A stretch of DNA of 64,000 nt from Sphagnum compactum. Taxonomy: Eukaryota; Bryophyta; Sphagnopsida; Sphagnales. Under the pieces are notes generated by a model that worked only from the letters and a program-made list of their open reading frames with translations, had not been told where the DNA came from and did not search any database. The stretch lies in contig OZ234503.1 of assembly GCA_965153455.1 (NCBI GenBank), positions 13,955,118 to 14,019,117 on the forward strand, given 5' to 3'. The position numbers and the translations under genes are program-made. Numbering within the stretch: the first letter of the stretch is position 1; the number at the start of each line of letters is the position of its first letter. This document shows, piece after piece, positions 20,682 to 32,873 of the stretch.

Positions 20682-23562
20682 ATGGGATCGGAAGAGGGAG
20701 CCTTGCCTAAACCTTTGGTGCACATTCCTTCTTACAGTCAGGTGCTAGAGGATTCTCGCCCACAACCTCCTCCTTCTCTCTTCAGGGCCTCCTCGCAATC
20801 GTCATCCGTAGCTAACCCTAATTTAAGCTCAAGAAGCGATAGCCCTGCTGCTGCTGTGCATGTCGGTGGCGTTTCTGATGACACTACTACTGGGATTCAA
20901 GCCTCTTCAGCTCCTCGGCTCTCTGAGCGTCGAGTGCCTTTCACAGAAGCAAGTTCGTTTACTGAAGCCTTTTCCTTTCTAAGAAGTACAGAGTTTTACT
21001 CTCCTCCTCCTCCACCACCACCTGCTGCTCCTTCACCACCAGCTCCAGCTTCAGGTCTGGGTTCGGGTCCGCGTTCATCTTTGAGTAATGGCAAGCCTCT
21101 TGCAGCAAACCAACAACGGTATGTTCCCCAGTAGTAGTGTACACAGAAGAGCTCAATTGGTGCAGGAAGTGTTTCCTGACTCTTCTTTCTTAGTTAGGGT
21201 TTAGAGTTTGCACATGCAATAACATGTGATAGAAACTTAATTTTTTTCAACAAAGAAGTGGATTGCTGCTGGAGGTGGATCTGTTAGGAGGCTTGTGCTT
21301 TTTGTGTTGATAGTTATGAAACTGTCTGCAGGGTTCCAATGCCAGTTCAATCTGGACAAGCTCGGAATGCGATTATTGTGAGTCGTCGCCAGGTATACAA
21401 TTCTCTTTTCTCTGGGAATGAATGGATGATGCTCTGGTTGAAGGATTTTGAACTTTGTGTTTCCAAGTGTTTGGAGGATACCACAATAGGGGAATTGCAG
21501 CTTTGGCAACCTTTCTTTCAACTGGATTATGTGGAGGACAGTGAAAAGTTAGGAAGAAAGTGAGAGATGAATTTAGAAGGGATTGATTGGGTGCAGCAAG
21601 GAAATCCTGTGCTGAAGCACATACGAAATGTCCGGTGGGTCTTTGGAGATATAGTTCCTGACTACTTGCTTGGCCAAACCACATGTGCTTTGTACCTCAG
21701 GTTTTCCTTCTTGGACCATCCAGACGTTTTGTGGTTCAGAAGTTATTTGAGTCCTTTTGGCTGTTACAGAAGTTTTATTTAGGGCAGAGTATGTATTGAG
21801 GAATTGCGCTCTTATCTTTTGATTTGAACTTAATTTGAACTGGCTTTGTTTTGAGCAGTCTACGGTACCACTTGCTGCATCCTGATTACCTCTATTTTCG
21901 AATACGAGAATTGCAGAAGAGCTTTCGATTACGGGTAGTTCTTTGCCACATAGATGTGGTGAGTGTTTCTGTGCAAGCCCAAAATGTTGGACTCTTGACT
22001 TCAACAAGTGTTTATCATTCCTGTCTTTGTTTGCCAGACAGTTGTTGTGTGTCCTGCTCGTCCTATTGTAATGTCAATGTCCCTCAACTTTCATGTGTTT
22101 GCTATTTCAGGATCCAAAGTCTTCATCTTATTGTGTGGTTGCTAGGGATTGTGATTTACATCCTTGACTAGGAAATGTTATGTGAACTATACAAAACTTA
22201 ATAGGTTGAATTGATCATTCATGTGCAGGAGGATGTGATAAAGCCATTGCATGAGGTAACAAAGACAGCCTTGCTGCACGACTGTAGCCTTCTCTGTGCT
22301 TGGAGGTAATTTGCTCTTGTTTTGGCCCAAGGATGTGTACATCTTCTCCAGCTCTTAGGGTTTTCTGTGTATTTGCTTTCCAGTGTCCAGAGTATGTCTC
22401 AGTCAAGAGTGGGCTTAAGGGTGCAGTTTAGAAGAATGTGGGCGGTATCTGGAGACCATAAAAATGTATGAAAACAAGCCAGCTGACAACATTCAAGAAC
22501 GCACTGATAATGATTATCTCTCCCGGGTGGGTCTAATTTGTCTCCCCATTGCACTGCACCATGTATTAGGACATTGCTGTGGTGCACTAAGTAATGTTAA
22601 CAAACACTACACAGGGCTGCTCTATCTAAGGTTTTTTCATTTCGTGGTAATGCAGCTGACTGGTGCACTGACATCTGTGCGACACGTGAATAGGACTGAT
22701 GTTGTCACGCTTGGCTCCACATTTGGGGTAGGTCATGCCCCGAGTCTCTGGTCTTAATGTGGTTATTTGAAGGGTTTGGTCCACAATGATGTTGCTACAT
22801 CTGGTGGCTTGCTAGGTCTATTGAATATATATGTTGGAACCTTGCTCTCTCTTTGTTCCTTGTCAGTGAGATTGTTGCACCTGTCCAGACCCTGGCTGCA
22901 ATTATGGGAGCTTCAATGGAGGAGCTAGCACGGTGCCCAGGGATTGGAGAACGGAAGGTAAGAGCAACTAGGTGCTTTACCTTATCTTTTGAATTACATC
23001 TGACAGTGGTGACCGTAGCTGAATATGTGATCATACTTGTGCCCAAACCAACAAAGAATGCACAAAAGAAACCACCTCTGTGTGGCACTGATGATAGTTC
23101 TATGAACAGGTTAAGCGATTGTATGATGCATTTCATGAGCCATTCCGACGAACTACAAAGCAGCTGCGGCTTAGCAGCATGGGGTTCACAGCAGGGGAGG
23201 GCGCATCTAATAGTCCAGTTAGTTTAAGCAATCCAAACTCTCAACAAGCAGGTGCAGTCACAGCTGAAAATCCAAGTGGGAGTAATCCTGCCTCTCAACA
23301 AGCAGGTGTAGTCACAACTGAAAATTTAGGTCTGAGTAACCCTGCCTCTCAACAAGCAGTTGTAGACCCCACTGAAAATTTATGTGCAAAAAGCTCCTCA
23401 GCTGTAGAACCTGAGGTCTCTGTGCGGAGAGCATTGGATGCAGTGTATGCAAAGCTTGATAGACGTAAGGTAGATGGAAAGGATGACATTAGATCAGATG
23501 GGACAAAAACAGATAGTCTAAAAGCCCCTGTTGAGGGAATTGAAGTCATAGAACTGGATTAA
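20682..23562 (+). CDS. ERCC1: DNA excision repair protein ERCC1, 9 exons
   Basis: The non-catalytic partner of XPF in the structure-specific nuclease that cuts 5' of DNA damage in nucleotide excision repair and also acts in crosslink repair and recombination. Exons: 20682-21118, 21332-21392, 21597-21700, 21859-21958, 22229-22305, 22427-22526, 22656-22727, 22889-22957, 23110-23562; 490 aa. The N-terminal 140 residues are Ser/Pro-rich with a proline run. The central XPF-like domain includes [53 protein letters not shown] and VTLGSTFG (about 155-317). The helix-hairpin-helix pair with [22 protein letters not shown] follows (about 325-360). The tail of about 125 residues carries three 18-aa repeats (380-433) that I do not know from other ERCC1 proteins. 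The start is the first ATG in frame; the preceding TTG is not needed. All splice sites are GT-AG. Confidence 0.96.
23227..23388 (+). repeat. 54-bp tandem repeat (x3) within ERCC1 last exon
   Basis: Units at 23227-23280, 23281-23334 and 23335-23388 encode [18 protein letters not shown]-like, [18 protein letters not shown] and [18 protein letters not shown]. The unit is a multiple of three, so the frame is kept. Divergence rises in the third unit. Confidence 0.9.
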
Positions 23563-26440
23563 TATAATTGCATTGCAGAATCTGTGTCCACAACTTCAGC
23601 TCCATGCTGCTCTCCACAAAGATCCCTTTCTAAATTCACTTATGCCGAAAAGAACATGTAAGGGAGTAGCTGGTAAAGATCTTCAAAGTTTGCAATAGTC
23701 GGCTGAATTGCATCTCTTTTATCCTTTGTGTGGTTTGGAAGTTCCATAGCACCCCATCAAGCCTTGGCTTAAGAATGCTGCAAGTAGTACTTATTTTAAA
23801 TTAGTTTGAAAGTGGTTGAGCTATTGCTATGAAGACATTATGTCAGTGGTTAATGATCTTCGAGCTGACAATCAGCAGAATTCTAATGTTCCCTCTTGGA
23901 AAATCTAAAGTTTTTAAGACTTGTCAAAAGTAGTTGATTTCACAGTGAACAATGATGGGTGCCCCTTTTCTGCCCAATTTGAAGTGTAGTCATAACCTTG
24001 TTTGACTATTTTTTCCCTCTTGGTTCAAAGTCAGGTTGCGTCATGCATCATGTGCTGCATGTTGTTAACTGGAAGATAAACTGCAGAGAGTCAAGCTCTG
24101 TGGACTAGCATTCATAAGTGTTGGTTGTGTGGTGATTGACATCCTTGTCTACACTAGGAAATCACAAGGTTCTTATGGGCTGTCAAATTTGTCTCAGCAT
24201 GTCTTCGTGGTACACCTCTGAGCTCCTCCATTGATCTAGTTTCAAAGGTATCACTTTGTCATGTAAATCCACAGGTTATGAACAGTTTCTGCTTGGATTA
24301 AAGCTGCAAAAGAGATGGACCTTTTTCTCCATTTTGCAAGGCTTCTGTGAATCATTGGGTCTTTGCTTGTCTTCTACCATCTCATGCCTGGATACTGTGG
24401 AAATGGGTCTTTCTGTCCTGAATCTAGTTCTGGCAAATGAAGACAGGGGTGGGGTAGAGACATTCACTCTTTGTCAGGCAGGGGTGAATTGAATTCCCTC
24501 ATTTCCTTCAATCTCAGTATGGTTTCTCTCCTTCCTCCTGAACCTGTTTTGCTCTCTTTCTGCTTGTTTAATAAGCTAATACAGTGGCATTATGGTTGAG
24601 TCTTCTCATCACCTATGGACTTCCAACAGAACTCAATATCTTGTCTAATGTCTGACATTGACCTGTAACTGATGCCAGGAACTGAGAAAGTCAGTTGGAA
24701 CATTGTAATATGGATTGAAAGATGGAAATTTTTCAGCTTTCGTCTGCAGACAAAGGGAACAATCAAAGCAACCACTCTCTTTACCACCAAGGAAAATTGG
24801 GAAACTTCATTGAGGTGACCTTTCACCACCACAAGCATAACAACAAAAGTTTCCACAAAGCTTTGCCTATCCAAAGATTGGAATACATTCACAAGGAACA
24901 ATATTAGAAATGCATTGATGTTTGTCCTTGATAGCGTTCTCACTCATATGGTTCTCAACTTTGAACTGCAGAAAACTGCTCAAGAATTGAACAAAAAATA
25001 ACCACTAAGCTAAACATGAAAGACCCTTTCCATACTGATAATTATGCTCAAAACTGAGGGTTCACATTTGTATATGATACAATATGAAAGGAACAATAAT
25101 GGATTCCTCAAATTCTTGAGCTTTTTCCATAGCCTACAGCTTTTGAATCTTTCTTGTGTTATGAATTGACCAGACTGCATGCCTAACCCAAAAGATATCA
25201 AACCTAGATAATAAACACATACCCAAGCTGCTGAAGAGTTTTTTACTGGACACATATTTTGGCTTCCTTATTTCATGCATGAGCTTTTGTATGCAAGAAC
25301 TTCCAAAATTTGCAGCAAGAGTTTTAGCCACTGTCACGAAATCACATGAAACTCTCCTGTATCTTTTCGATCATAATTAGAAAGAGAGGGGTAAACTTCA
25401 AGTAGCAATGTCCCAGAAAATGCTTGTAGAGAAGGTTTTTGTTTGTCTGATCGTTCTTGTCTCAGCATTTCTCTGCATGTGATCTTGGCTCGTAGCATGC
25501 TTTTCAAGTAGATGAATTTGCAAAGATTTTTGTTTTCAACTCTACTTCTTTCTCTGGTGCAGTAATTATTTCCTGCAATTTCTCCTTCAGTTCTTTCAGC
25601 TTCATGAGTTCAAAGGTTGTGGATCCATTATCCTTTGTTGTGGAGGCTGTCATCCAGCTGCAAAAATTTCTGCAGCTGCATCCTTCCTTGGTTCTTTGCA
25701 CACCATGAGATCAAATGTTTGTGAATCCTTGTCTACTTTTCTTGTGGTTATCATCTAACTGCAAATAAATATCTTTGAACTTCATGAAGTTGAATGTTGT
25801 GGATCATTTGTCCATTGTTTTGTGGCTGTCATCTAAGTGCGACTATTTCTGTGCTGCTACTGGCAAAGACAGAACTTGGGAGCGCACACTGTTGTCTGGA
25901 AAGAAAACCATGCAAAAAAACCTAACCATTATGGGGTCCTGGGAAGTCATGCAACATAGGACTCAGTAGCAAAGGAACCCTAAGACTGTCAATCAGTTGC
26001 ACACTATAAAACATGGTGTTGAACCCCCGTGCAATGCAAGCAAGAAACTTTTGCAGTGCACAAACAATGCTAGCCTCAGAGATGTCAATCGGAGGATTTT
26101 GTCAGAAATGAATTCAGATTCTAAGATGCTCTGGTGAAGCTGGTTCATGAAGTATGTCTGGGAGGGACCCCATGTTTGAATACATTGGAGTTGATGATTC
26201 TATTCAGTAAATTCTCATTGCCTTCCTGTCCATCTTCATTGATTTTTTTTCGCCACCACCACTTGCTCCAAAGTCTTCTTCCAAAGAAGCTTCTAACAAA
26301 GCCATCGCATGCGTACTGGTGCAAACTGGAACTTTATATACATACCAAAACGTAGATGAACTTCAGGCATGGATGCTCTAAAGTACAGCTGAAAACTCCA
26401 GAAGCTGCATGGTCCAAGAGGGGCTTCTCTGGATTCCAAA
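23563..26440. other. ERCC1-TAF15b spacer (convergent 3' ends)
   Basis: The two flanking genes converge here, so both 3' untranslated regions lie inside. Open frames are short and match nothing; none has splice-compatible neighbours. The only structure I see is the degenerate triplicated unit near 25600-25866. A mixed AT and moderate-GC composition leaves room for a non-coding transcript, but I have no evidence for one. Confidence 0.4.
25600..25866. repeat. degenerate triplicated unit of about 80-100 bp
   Basis: Copies begin near 25600 (CTTCATGAGTTCAAAGGTTG), 25703 (CCATGAGATCAAATGTTTG) and 25780 (CTTCATGAAGTTGAATGTTG). Each continues with TGGATC/TGAATCC, then TTTTGTGGNTNTCATC and an AACTGC/AGCTGC-like word. 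Divergence is high. Confidence 0.55.
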
Positions 26441-27705
26441 TCAGTAAGGCCGTGGCCGGTATCCCCCACCCTCACGTCTGTCTGGACCCCCACCCCCACG
26501 ATGACCCCCTCGGAAACCCCCACCTCCAAACCCTCCACCACCCATAGGTGGGGCTTTAGGTGCTGATTTTGCCGCCATTGTAACTTTGATCTTGTGACCT
26601 CTCATCTCATAGTCATTGAAAAACCCACCTGCAGAATGTGCAGCTGAAGGGTCTTCATAACTCAGAACTGCATCACCCTTGTTCTTCCCTGATTCATCTG
26701 TATAAATCTTGATGTTCCAAGGCCATTGATCCTTGTAGCCCCGCTTTTGTTTCAGCCGTGCCACCTGGCCAATCCCACCAAAAAGCTCCCTTAGCTCCTC
26801 CTCTTTCACATCAAGTGGCAGTCCTGAGATGTAGATTCTTGTGTTGTCACAGGTATCTCCACAGTTTTCATCACACTGTTTGACCTTGGGGTCTGCTTCA
26901 TTGCCATGACTGCTCACATTTTTGGAGTCGTCTCTTGATTGGTCACCATAACCCCCACGATTGTCAAAATCTACATCACAACCCTCCAATTTCTCAAACC
27001 TCCTCAACCTCACAAGAAGTTGAGAAACAAGCATGGATCAAATCTTCAACCTGGAAGACAAGGATTCCCCCAAAATGAGATTGACTGGAGAACTTTCTCA
27101 AGATTCAGGAAAACCAGAGCTTTGAGGCTGGAATTTAAACTACACATAAAGAAGCTTAAGAAAACACTTCACACATATCACACATATGATTCTGAACCAC
27201 TTTTTGCACCAGAGTAAACATATTTCTTCAATTAGAAGCACCTGAACACAATCACGAGGGTGTGAGTTTTAGCAGACAATTTACCTTGCTCCCTCTCATT
27301 ACCCTTTCCGCTGCGCTCTTGACTCCCTCCATACCTCCGACTGTTATCAAAGCTACTTCCACCACCTTGCCCACCATAGCCACTCCCCTGGTCCCTGCTG
27401 TAGCCTCCGGCACCACCCCCCATGGTTTGAGGCTTGGGTGATCCACACTTATTGCATTCCAACCTCCTTGCAAAGTTTACATTTCCACAACTCGGGTTTG
27501 TGCATGTCCAATCACCACTTCTATCTCCACTACCACCTCCTCGAGGTCGCCCACTGTCATTCCCACCACCACCATAACCTCCCCCACCTCCACCTCCCCT
27601 CTGAAAATTACTGGCATGGCCTCCTCTGGCACTGCTTCCATCTCCAGCAGGTGCTGGAGCCCCTGCATCTCGATACCGCCCTCCCATACTTTGATAACTC
27701 GACAT
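26441..27705 (-). CDS. TAF15B: TAF15b-like RNA-binding protein, copy A (RanBP2 zinc finger, RRM, RGG)
   Basis: Relative of plant TAF15/TAF15b and animal FUS/TAF15, nuclear RNA-binding proteins linked to TFIID and RNA processing. Exons 27705-27285 and 26970-26441 with a 314-bp phase-1 intron; 316 aa. Order: Gly/Arg-rich N-terminus, RanBP2-type zinc finger with C68, C73, C84, C87 ([23 protein letters not shown]), Gly-rich linker, RRM ([21 protein letters not shown] ... IKVTMA), then an RGG tail ending YRPRPY. The leader has its own intron, with acceptor CTGCAG at 27774-27779 followed by GTTTTGTTGAAG, a sequence shared with copy B. The coding intron acceptor is GATGTAG; copy B lacks this intron. 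Copy B lies 5.2 kb upstream in the same orientation, so the pair is a tandem duplication. The symbol is by family. Confidence 0.9.
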
Positions 27706-27773
27706 ACTAAAGCTGTGTTTTCACCCACCTAGCACAGTTGCTATGTTCCCACTTCAAGGAGCTTCAACAAAAC

Positions 27774-29311
27774 CTGCAGACATACAAGAAATGAACAAAG
27801 GAACACTATTGTGAATCCACCACAACAACTCTATTATTCCAACAAGACCTGCATTGTAGACTACTCCAGAAAATTATTTCAAGAGCTCATAGTCATGTAT
27901 CTATGGAGGATGATCAACATAACAAGATCAATAAGATAGAACCCTAGAACACAATGGAGACCATCTAACCTGCAGAAAGAGTCAGAGATCAAAAGGATCC
28001 TAAGTATTTTGCATACAAAAAACATCAGCCTTCACCTGAAACATGGCCCTACCAAACCGTAATACTGTTTGGCCCATGACCAAGGTATAAAACAAGAAGC
28101 TTCAAAAACTAAAAACAGGTTTCTTAAACCATGCCAGAAAAGAAGACAACTGCAAAGAACCCAGATGAAAAACCTAAAATTTAAGCCACTGAAAGATGCA
28201 ACATTACTGCAGAATGATGTCCAACAGCAATCAGCAGCAAGACAAGCCACCAAAACCTAACCCTAATCCAGTTTGAGTAATCCAGCAACTGCATTCTTTA
28301 TGCCCAAAAACTGAAGCTCCACTCACAAGGTGTGCTTGCAAAATCTCTGTTCACACCTTTGTCACTCAAAACACAATCAAAACCTCCAGAGATAACAACA
28401 TTGTAAGAATCTTCATCCGAAAAGTGTCTCCAAGGTTGACCACAATGCAAAAATTGAATTCTTCAATCAACTCCAGCTACATACATCCAGATATAGCCCA
28501 GGAACATACATTACAAAATGTGCCCAGAGTGATCAAACCTGAACAAAAACCTCAAGTTCAAAACAGCCCAGTCTCTCCTGAAGAAGCTAGATTTGCAAAA
28601 CAACAAGAACCTGCATCACGATCATCATGTACACTAATAATCCTAATGCAAGAGTCCAGTCCCTAAGAAACCTATATACATACAACAAGACTTATGAAAA
28701 ACAACTGAATGAAATCCATGTCTGTGACACAAAACCTTGCTCGAAGTTCTAAAAATCTGCCCCCGCAAAAACCACTTCAATCAAGCATCATGAAATACAA
28801 AAACCAACTTAAAGACACTTCTCTTTTCAGTTCAACCAACAAAGAAGCTTCGAAGTTAAAGACCCCATGCCATACCACCACATGCACCACGCAAGAATCG
28901 TCAACCCTCAACCATGCATGACCCGCAGTTTTCATGTTCACTCCAAACTGCAAGACAGAATCCACAGGAGCAGAAAACTAGAAAAAGAAGAAGCAGAAGC
29001 TCCCTAAAACTCTCTGCAAGTGTTCAGAGCAATCAAGCAGGGAACCATCATGAACCCAGGAAAAACCCAGGAAACAAAAAAAAAAAAAAAAAAAACGACA
29101 AAAACAAAAACATCAGCTTGACTCAACATCACCTCTGATGGACACACATGATCACGTATCCACAAAAGACAGCAAACCCACAAACTCCACCATAGTAAAG
29201 CAAAAAAAATCTAACACCAAAAGCTTAACAAAACGATCAACTGCAAAAAAGAAAAACAGGCAAACACACACACCCTAAACAGAAAAAACAGAGGGGGAAA
29301 AAAAAAAAAAA

Positions 29312-29351
<40 letters not shown>

Positions 29352-29361
29352 TCTTTGTGAC
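27774..29361 (-). other. 5'-leader intron of TAF15b-like copy A (proposed)
   Basis: The acceptor at 27774 is strong (TGTCTGCAG) and is supported by the homologous acceptor in copy B. The donor is less certain: CATCATCAG|GTCACA at 29362/29361 is the best position near the presumed first exon. No coding exon was recognised in between; it holds a 20-base A run (29076-29095) and scattered AAACCCTAA words. Confidence 0.4.
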
Positions 29362-29600
29362 CTGATGATGAAGTCCGGGTATATGCACTTGCTCTGTTTG
29401 TTTTGCTTGCTGTAAAGCTTCTGGTTTGTTTTGATGATGTGTGGTGCTACAAGAGAAGAAGAGTTTGTGTTCCGCTTCTCCCTCCCTCGCTGCCTCCCTC
29501 CCTCTCCCTCTGCTTCTCGCTCTCTCTCTCTGTCCCTCCCTCCCTCCCTCTTCTGGCCATCTGCAACTCTCCTTTTCCCACGTGGTGTGCGGCCTCTGGT
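29300..29600 (-). promoter_or_regulatory. promoter/leader region of TAF15b-like copy A
   Basis: A (GA) tract at about 29317-29346 reads CT on the transcript strand. A strongly pyrimidine-rich stretch at about 29484-29551 (CTCCCTCC words) reads GA-rich on the transcript strand. A G-box core CACGTG lies at 29579-29584. Together they suggest the first exon and proximal promoter. The transcription start is not resolved. Confidence 0.4.
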
Positions 29601-29729
29601 CCCACTGAGAGAGAACGGAACTGTTCACCGACCAGGACCCAAAGCCCACCAGTGACCAGACTCCCAAATCCAGAAGCAGTGAAAGAATACCTACATAATA
29701 AAAACACAGATGCAAACCAGTGTTATTTG

Positions 29730-29820
29730 TTGGAATTATTTCCGAATCAGAGAACCACCGGTTCTTTGCCAAAAATGAGGATCCAAGAATCGCCAGTCCA
29801 GGTTATTATTCCAACAACCT
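29730..29820 (+). repeat. short dispersed repeat, copy 2
   Basis: Partner of 18623-18719; shared words are listed there. It lies just upstream of the presumed TAF15b-like copy A promoter. Confidence 0.45.
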
Positions 29821-32800
29821 GAAAGTGCCAGTGCTTTTTTCCATGGAAGAATGTCCAATGCCCGCCCAACACTAATTTGGACCATTTTTCTCAACTCTAT
29901 GCGGTGTTTTGATTCATCCTTCTGGCAATGCAGAGGCAGAGATCTACAAAGGGACAGGCAAAAGCTTGAGTTTTGCTTGAATGTACAACACAGTTTTGCA
30001 AGCACAGAAGTTTGGAGTCGGTTCGTTTTACTTCCATCATTTTAACTCGCTCATGCTTGGGCGCCCCCCCTTCATGGATCTGCTGAATAGTTTAAGTAAA
30101 CCCATTTGTAATATGATGCCCATTGGAGACTTTCGTATCTCTTTAGTTATTATCCACTGAAGTTCTACATTGCAATCAACACTTCTACAAGCCACAGAAA
30201 GTGCACCTTTCAATTGAAACATTTGCAGATTTTCTTTCACATTAGTAAATTAATCTTGGAGACAAAAGCAACTGCATTACTGCTGCTTTGATATAGAAAA
30301 CTTGTAAAGTTTGCTGGCGTTACATAGAGAATGTACAGTGGGCATTTTTAAGAGGCAAACAAACAGAGATGGATGGATATAATAATAGTCAGCTCCATTT
30401 AGATGGCTAGAGACCTAAACCTCACAACCTCATTTGACATTATTTCCTAATTGCTGCTGAAATACAACATGCTCCTTAACAGGGTTGAATACCCACCCAG
30501 CTATCACATGGGACACAGACACATGATCACAAATCACATTGGAATGAGAGAACTTTGATCCAGGTCCATTATTGATTTTCTTTTGCATTTTGGTTTTGAA
30601 CGTCATCATCAACACAGAAATCTGCTGCTGTCTAGATCTGCAACCCATGCTCAACATCCAGATTTTCACAACTCAGAAAACTGCAATCAAATAGTGTCAA
30701 ACCAGAATCAATACATCAATAGGCCAAGATTACCAGACTTACAAACATTCATGGACCCATCCGAATGTCTGGAAGTTGCACACTTGCACCAAATTTACTA
30801 GTTGTTCAATGATACGGCCTGGCAAAGCAGCAAGCAGCAACACACTGTAGATTGTTGTTTCAGAGATGCCGTGTCTTGACATCTGTCCACATCCCAGCAA
30901 TGATCTATGTTTGGTAAGCAAATATTAGCAGTTTGTAAACAACTTGACAATGTCTCTATCTATATTTATTATCCTCAGAAATATCAGGATCCCTCCATAC
31001 GTACAATCTGTTTATAGTTGCATTTTAGACTTCTCAATGCAAACAGAAACAAGGGTTGTGAATCATGATACTGTTGCAGCTCAATCGCATTCCATCATAT
31101 AGAAATCAACCAATCCAGCATGCGATGTGCACCTAAATTGAGTTTCTGTTTGTTCCATGAGTGGCAAGCATTTAGAGATGCAGGTGCAAGCAACCTGTTT
31201 CCCCATAAACCACAACACCACCACAAAGTTCAAAATGCAATTGAGACACAAAGAAGCAAGCATGTACAGGAGGTAAGCACCTGCCTCACACAGATCACAC
31301 CTCACCACATTGTTTGTCATCAAAGTACATAGACATAATTTACTAGAGCACGTAAAAACAACAAAAATGTGTCAGAACATATTTTCATTACATTAACAAT
31401 ATACTGCAACAATCTATTAATCACTAGCAGCTGCCATTTGACACTTGAGGTTTCAGAAAACTTGTCCCATGTACACTAATCACTCAACTTGATGTTGCAC
31501 TCTCTTCTAGAATGTGATTCTCCTTCAAAGCTTACCTAGTTTCTTTTTTGTTTGTAAGGTAATGAAAATTGGAATCTCGTGCTTGTGTCTCTTCCTCAAA
31601 AGCTCTCACTGTGATTTCATAGCATGGATATATGAAAGCTGCCTCCACATGCCACCTGTGCCAAGGAACATCCAAGAGACCACAAAACTCAAATGAAAAC
31701 ACTGTCAGTTTCCTGTGCTTGTGAATGACAAGCTTTCTCCCAAAATTGAGGCAAAAATATTCTTGAAATGTGGGGAGATTGCTGGTTGCCAATCTTAAAC
31801 ATGATGATCTATTATTCAGACTCTTTTCTATGAAGTAGTTATTGGAGTTTGCCACCTCACCTCTCAAGGAAGGAAGAAATTGATGATGGAATTTGCTTCT
31901 TGGTATGACTACTTCCTCACAAATATCATGTTGCAAAACCTGCAAACAAAGAACTCAGCATGTGGATCAGGAACTCCCATTCTATCAGAAACATGGCAAA
32001 GAAACCTGGGAAATTAGCTACCATTTTGAAGAGAGAAAATGAGGCCAGAATCCCCTTCCTCATGTACATATTATTCTGTACAATCAGCACCTTCAGCAGG
32101 TTTCTATCATCCATGGATTTCTTCAGAACTGAAACTCTTGGAGAGACGGTTCAGAACTCACATGCAAATAAAATTCCTAAAGCCCATTCTTATTGAGAGC
32201 CCACAATTTCATTATGCTAAAGATTCCTTGAAGTCACTCTACAACAATCCAATAAACTGCTTCATAGGTCAGGAGTCAATTCAATTGGAGTAGAAGAGAA
32301 AGTAGAAATGTGCATGGGTTGGGCAGATCCAACCAAAATACTGGCAGAATCGGTAAGGGCATTTGGAGTTAAATCTTGTCACAAACACTGCAAATCTTAA
32401 TACAAGTCAAAATGTCTATTATCTACACAGACCAAAGCCAATCATTTGTCAAGGAATGAACAGCAGAAAGGACCTATAACTCAAGCACACAGGAATGTAT
32501 AGTCCTGGGACATTCAAGCAGTTCATGAAATTATTGGATGCGAGTCTGATCACAAATGAGCTCACAGAGTCTAAAAGACAGCTGGAGCATGAAGGCTTTG
32601 GAAAGGACCCCATGTCTGATATCAAAAGGCAGCCACATCTCTCAACAAAGTCCAGATTTTCCTTCCTTTTGGATACCTTTCCTTTACAGCACTCCCTGTT
32701 AATTCCAAACCTACCTGATAAACTTCTATCCAAGCCACCACTCTCAGCGCACTTGAACCAAACTGCAACATTTTACACACTTGTCAAAACACAGGACCCA

Positions 32801-32873
32801 GTGGACATGAAGGCAGCAAAAGGCAGCTGACAGTCCAGTGGCAAAAACCCAGAGGGGTCCTCTACAGTCCAAA
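29821..32873. other. spacer between the tandem TAF15b-like genes
   Basis: Contains the 3' untranslated region of copy B (right end) and upstream DNA of copy A (left end). An open frame of about 137 codons on the minus strand (31532-31945) is the longest, but it matches nothing I know and no splice partner was found. The last 60 bp before 32874 resemble the DNA just after copy A's stop (AGGGG-CTCT-CCAAATCAGTAAGGCC), showing that the duplication included some 3' flank. Confidence 0.4.

Noticed and set aside
29275-29822. Ser/Leu/Pro-rich open frames on both strands
   Set aside because: They translate the GA and CT tracts of the TAF15b-like copy A promoter region.
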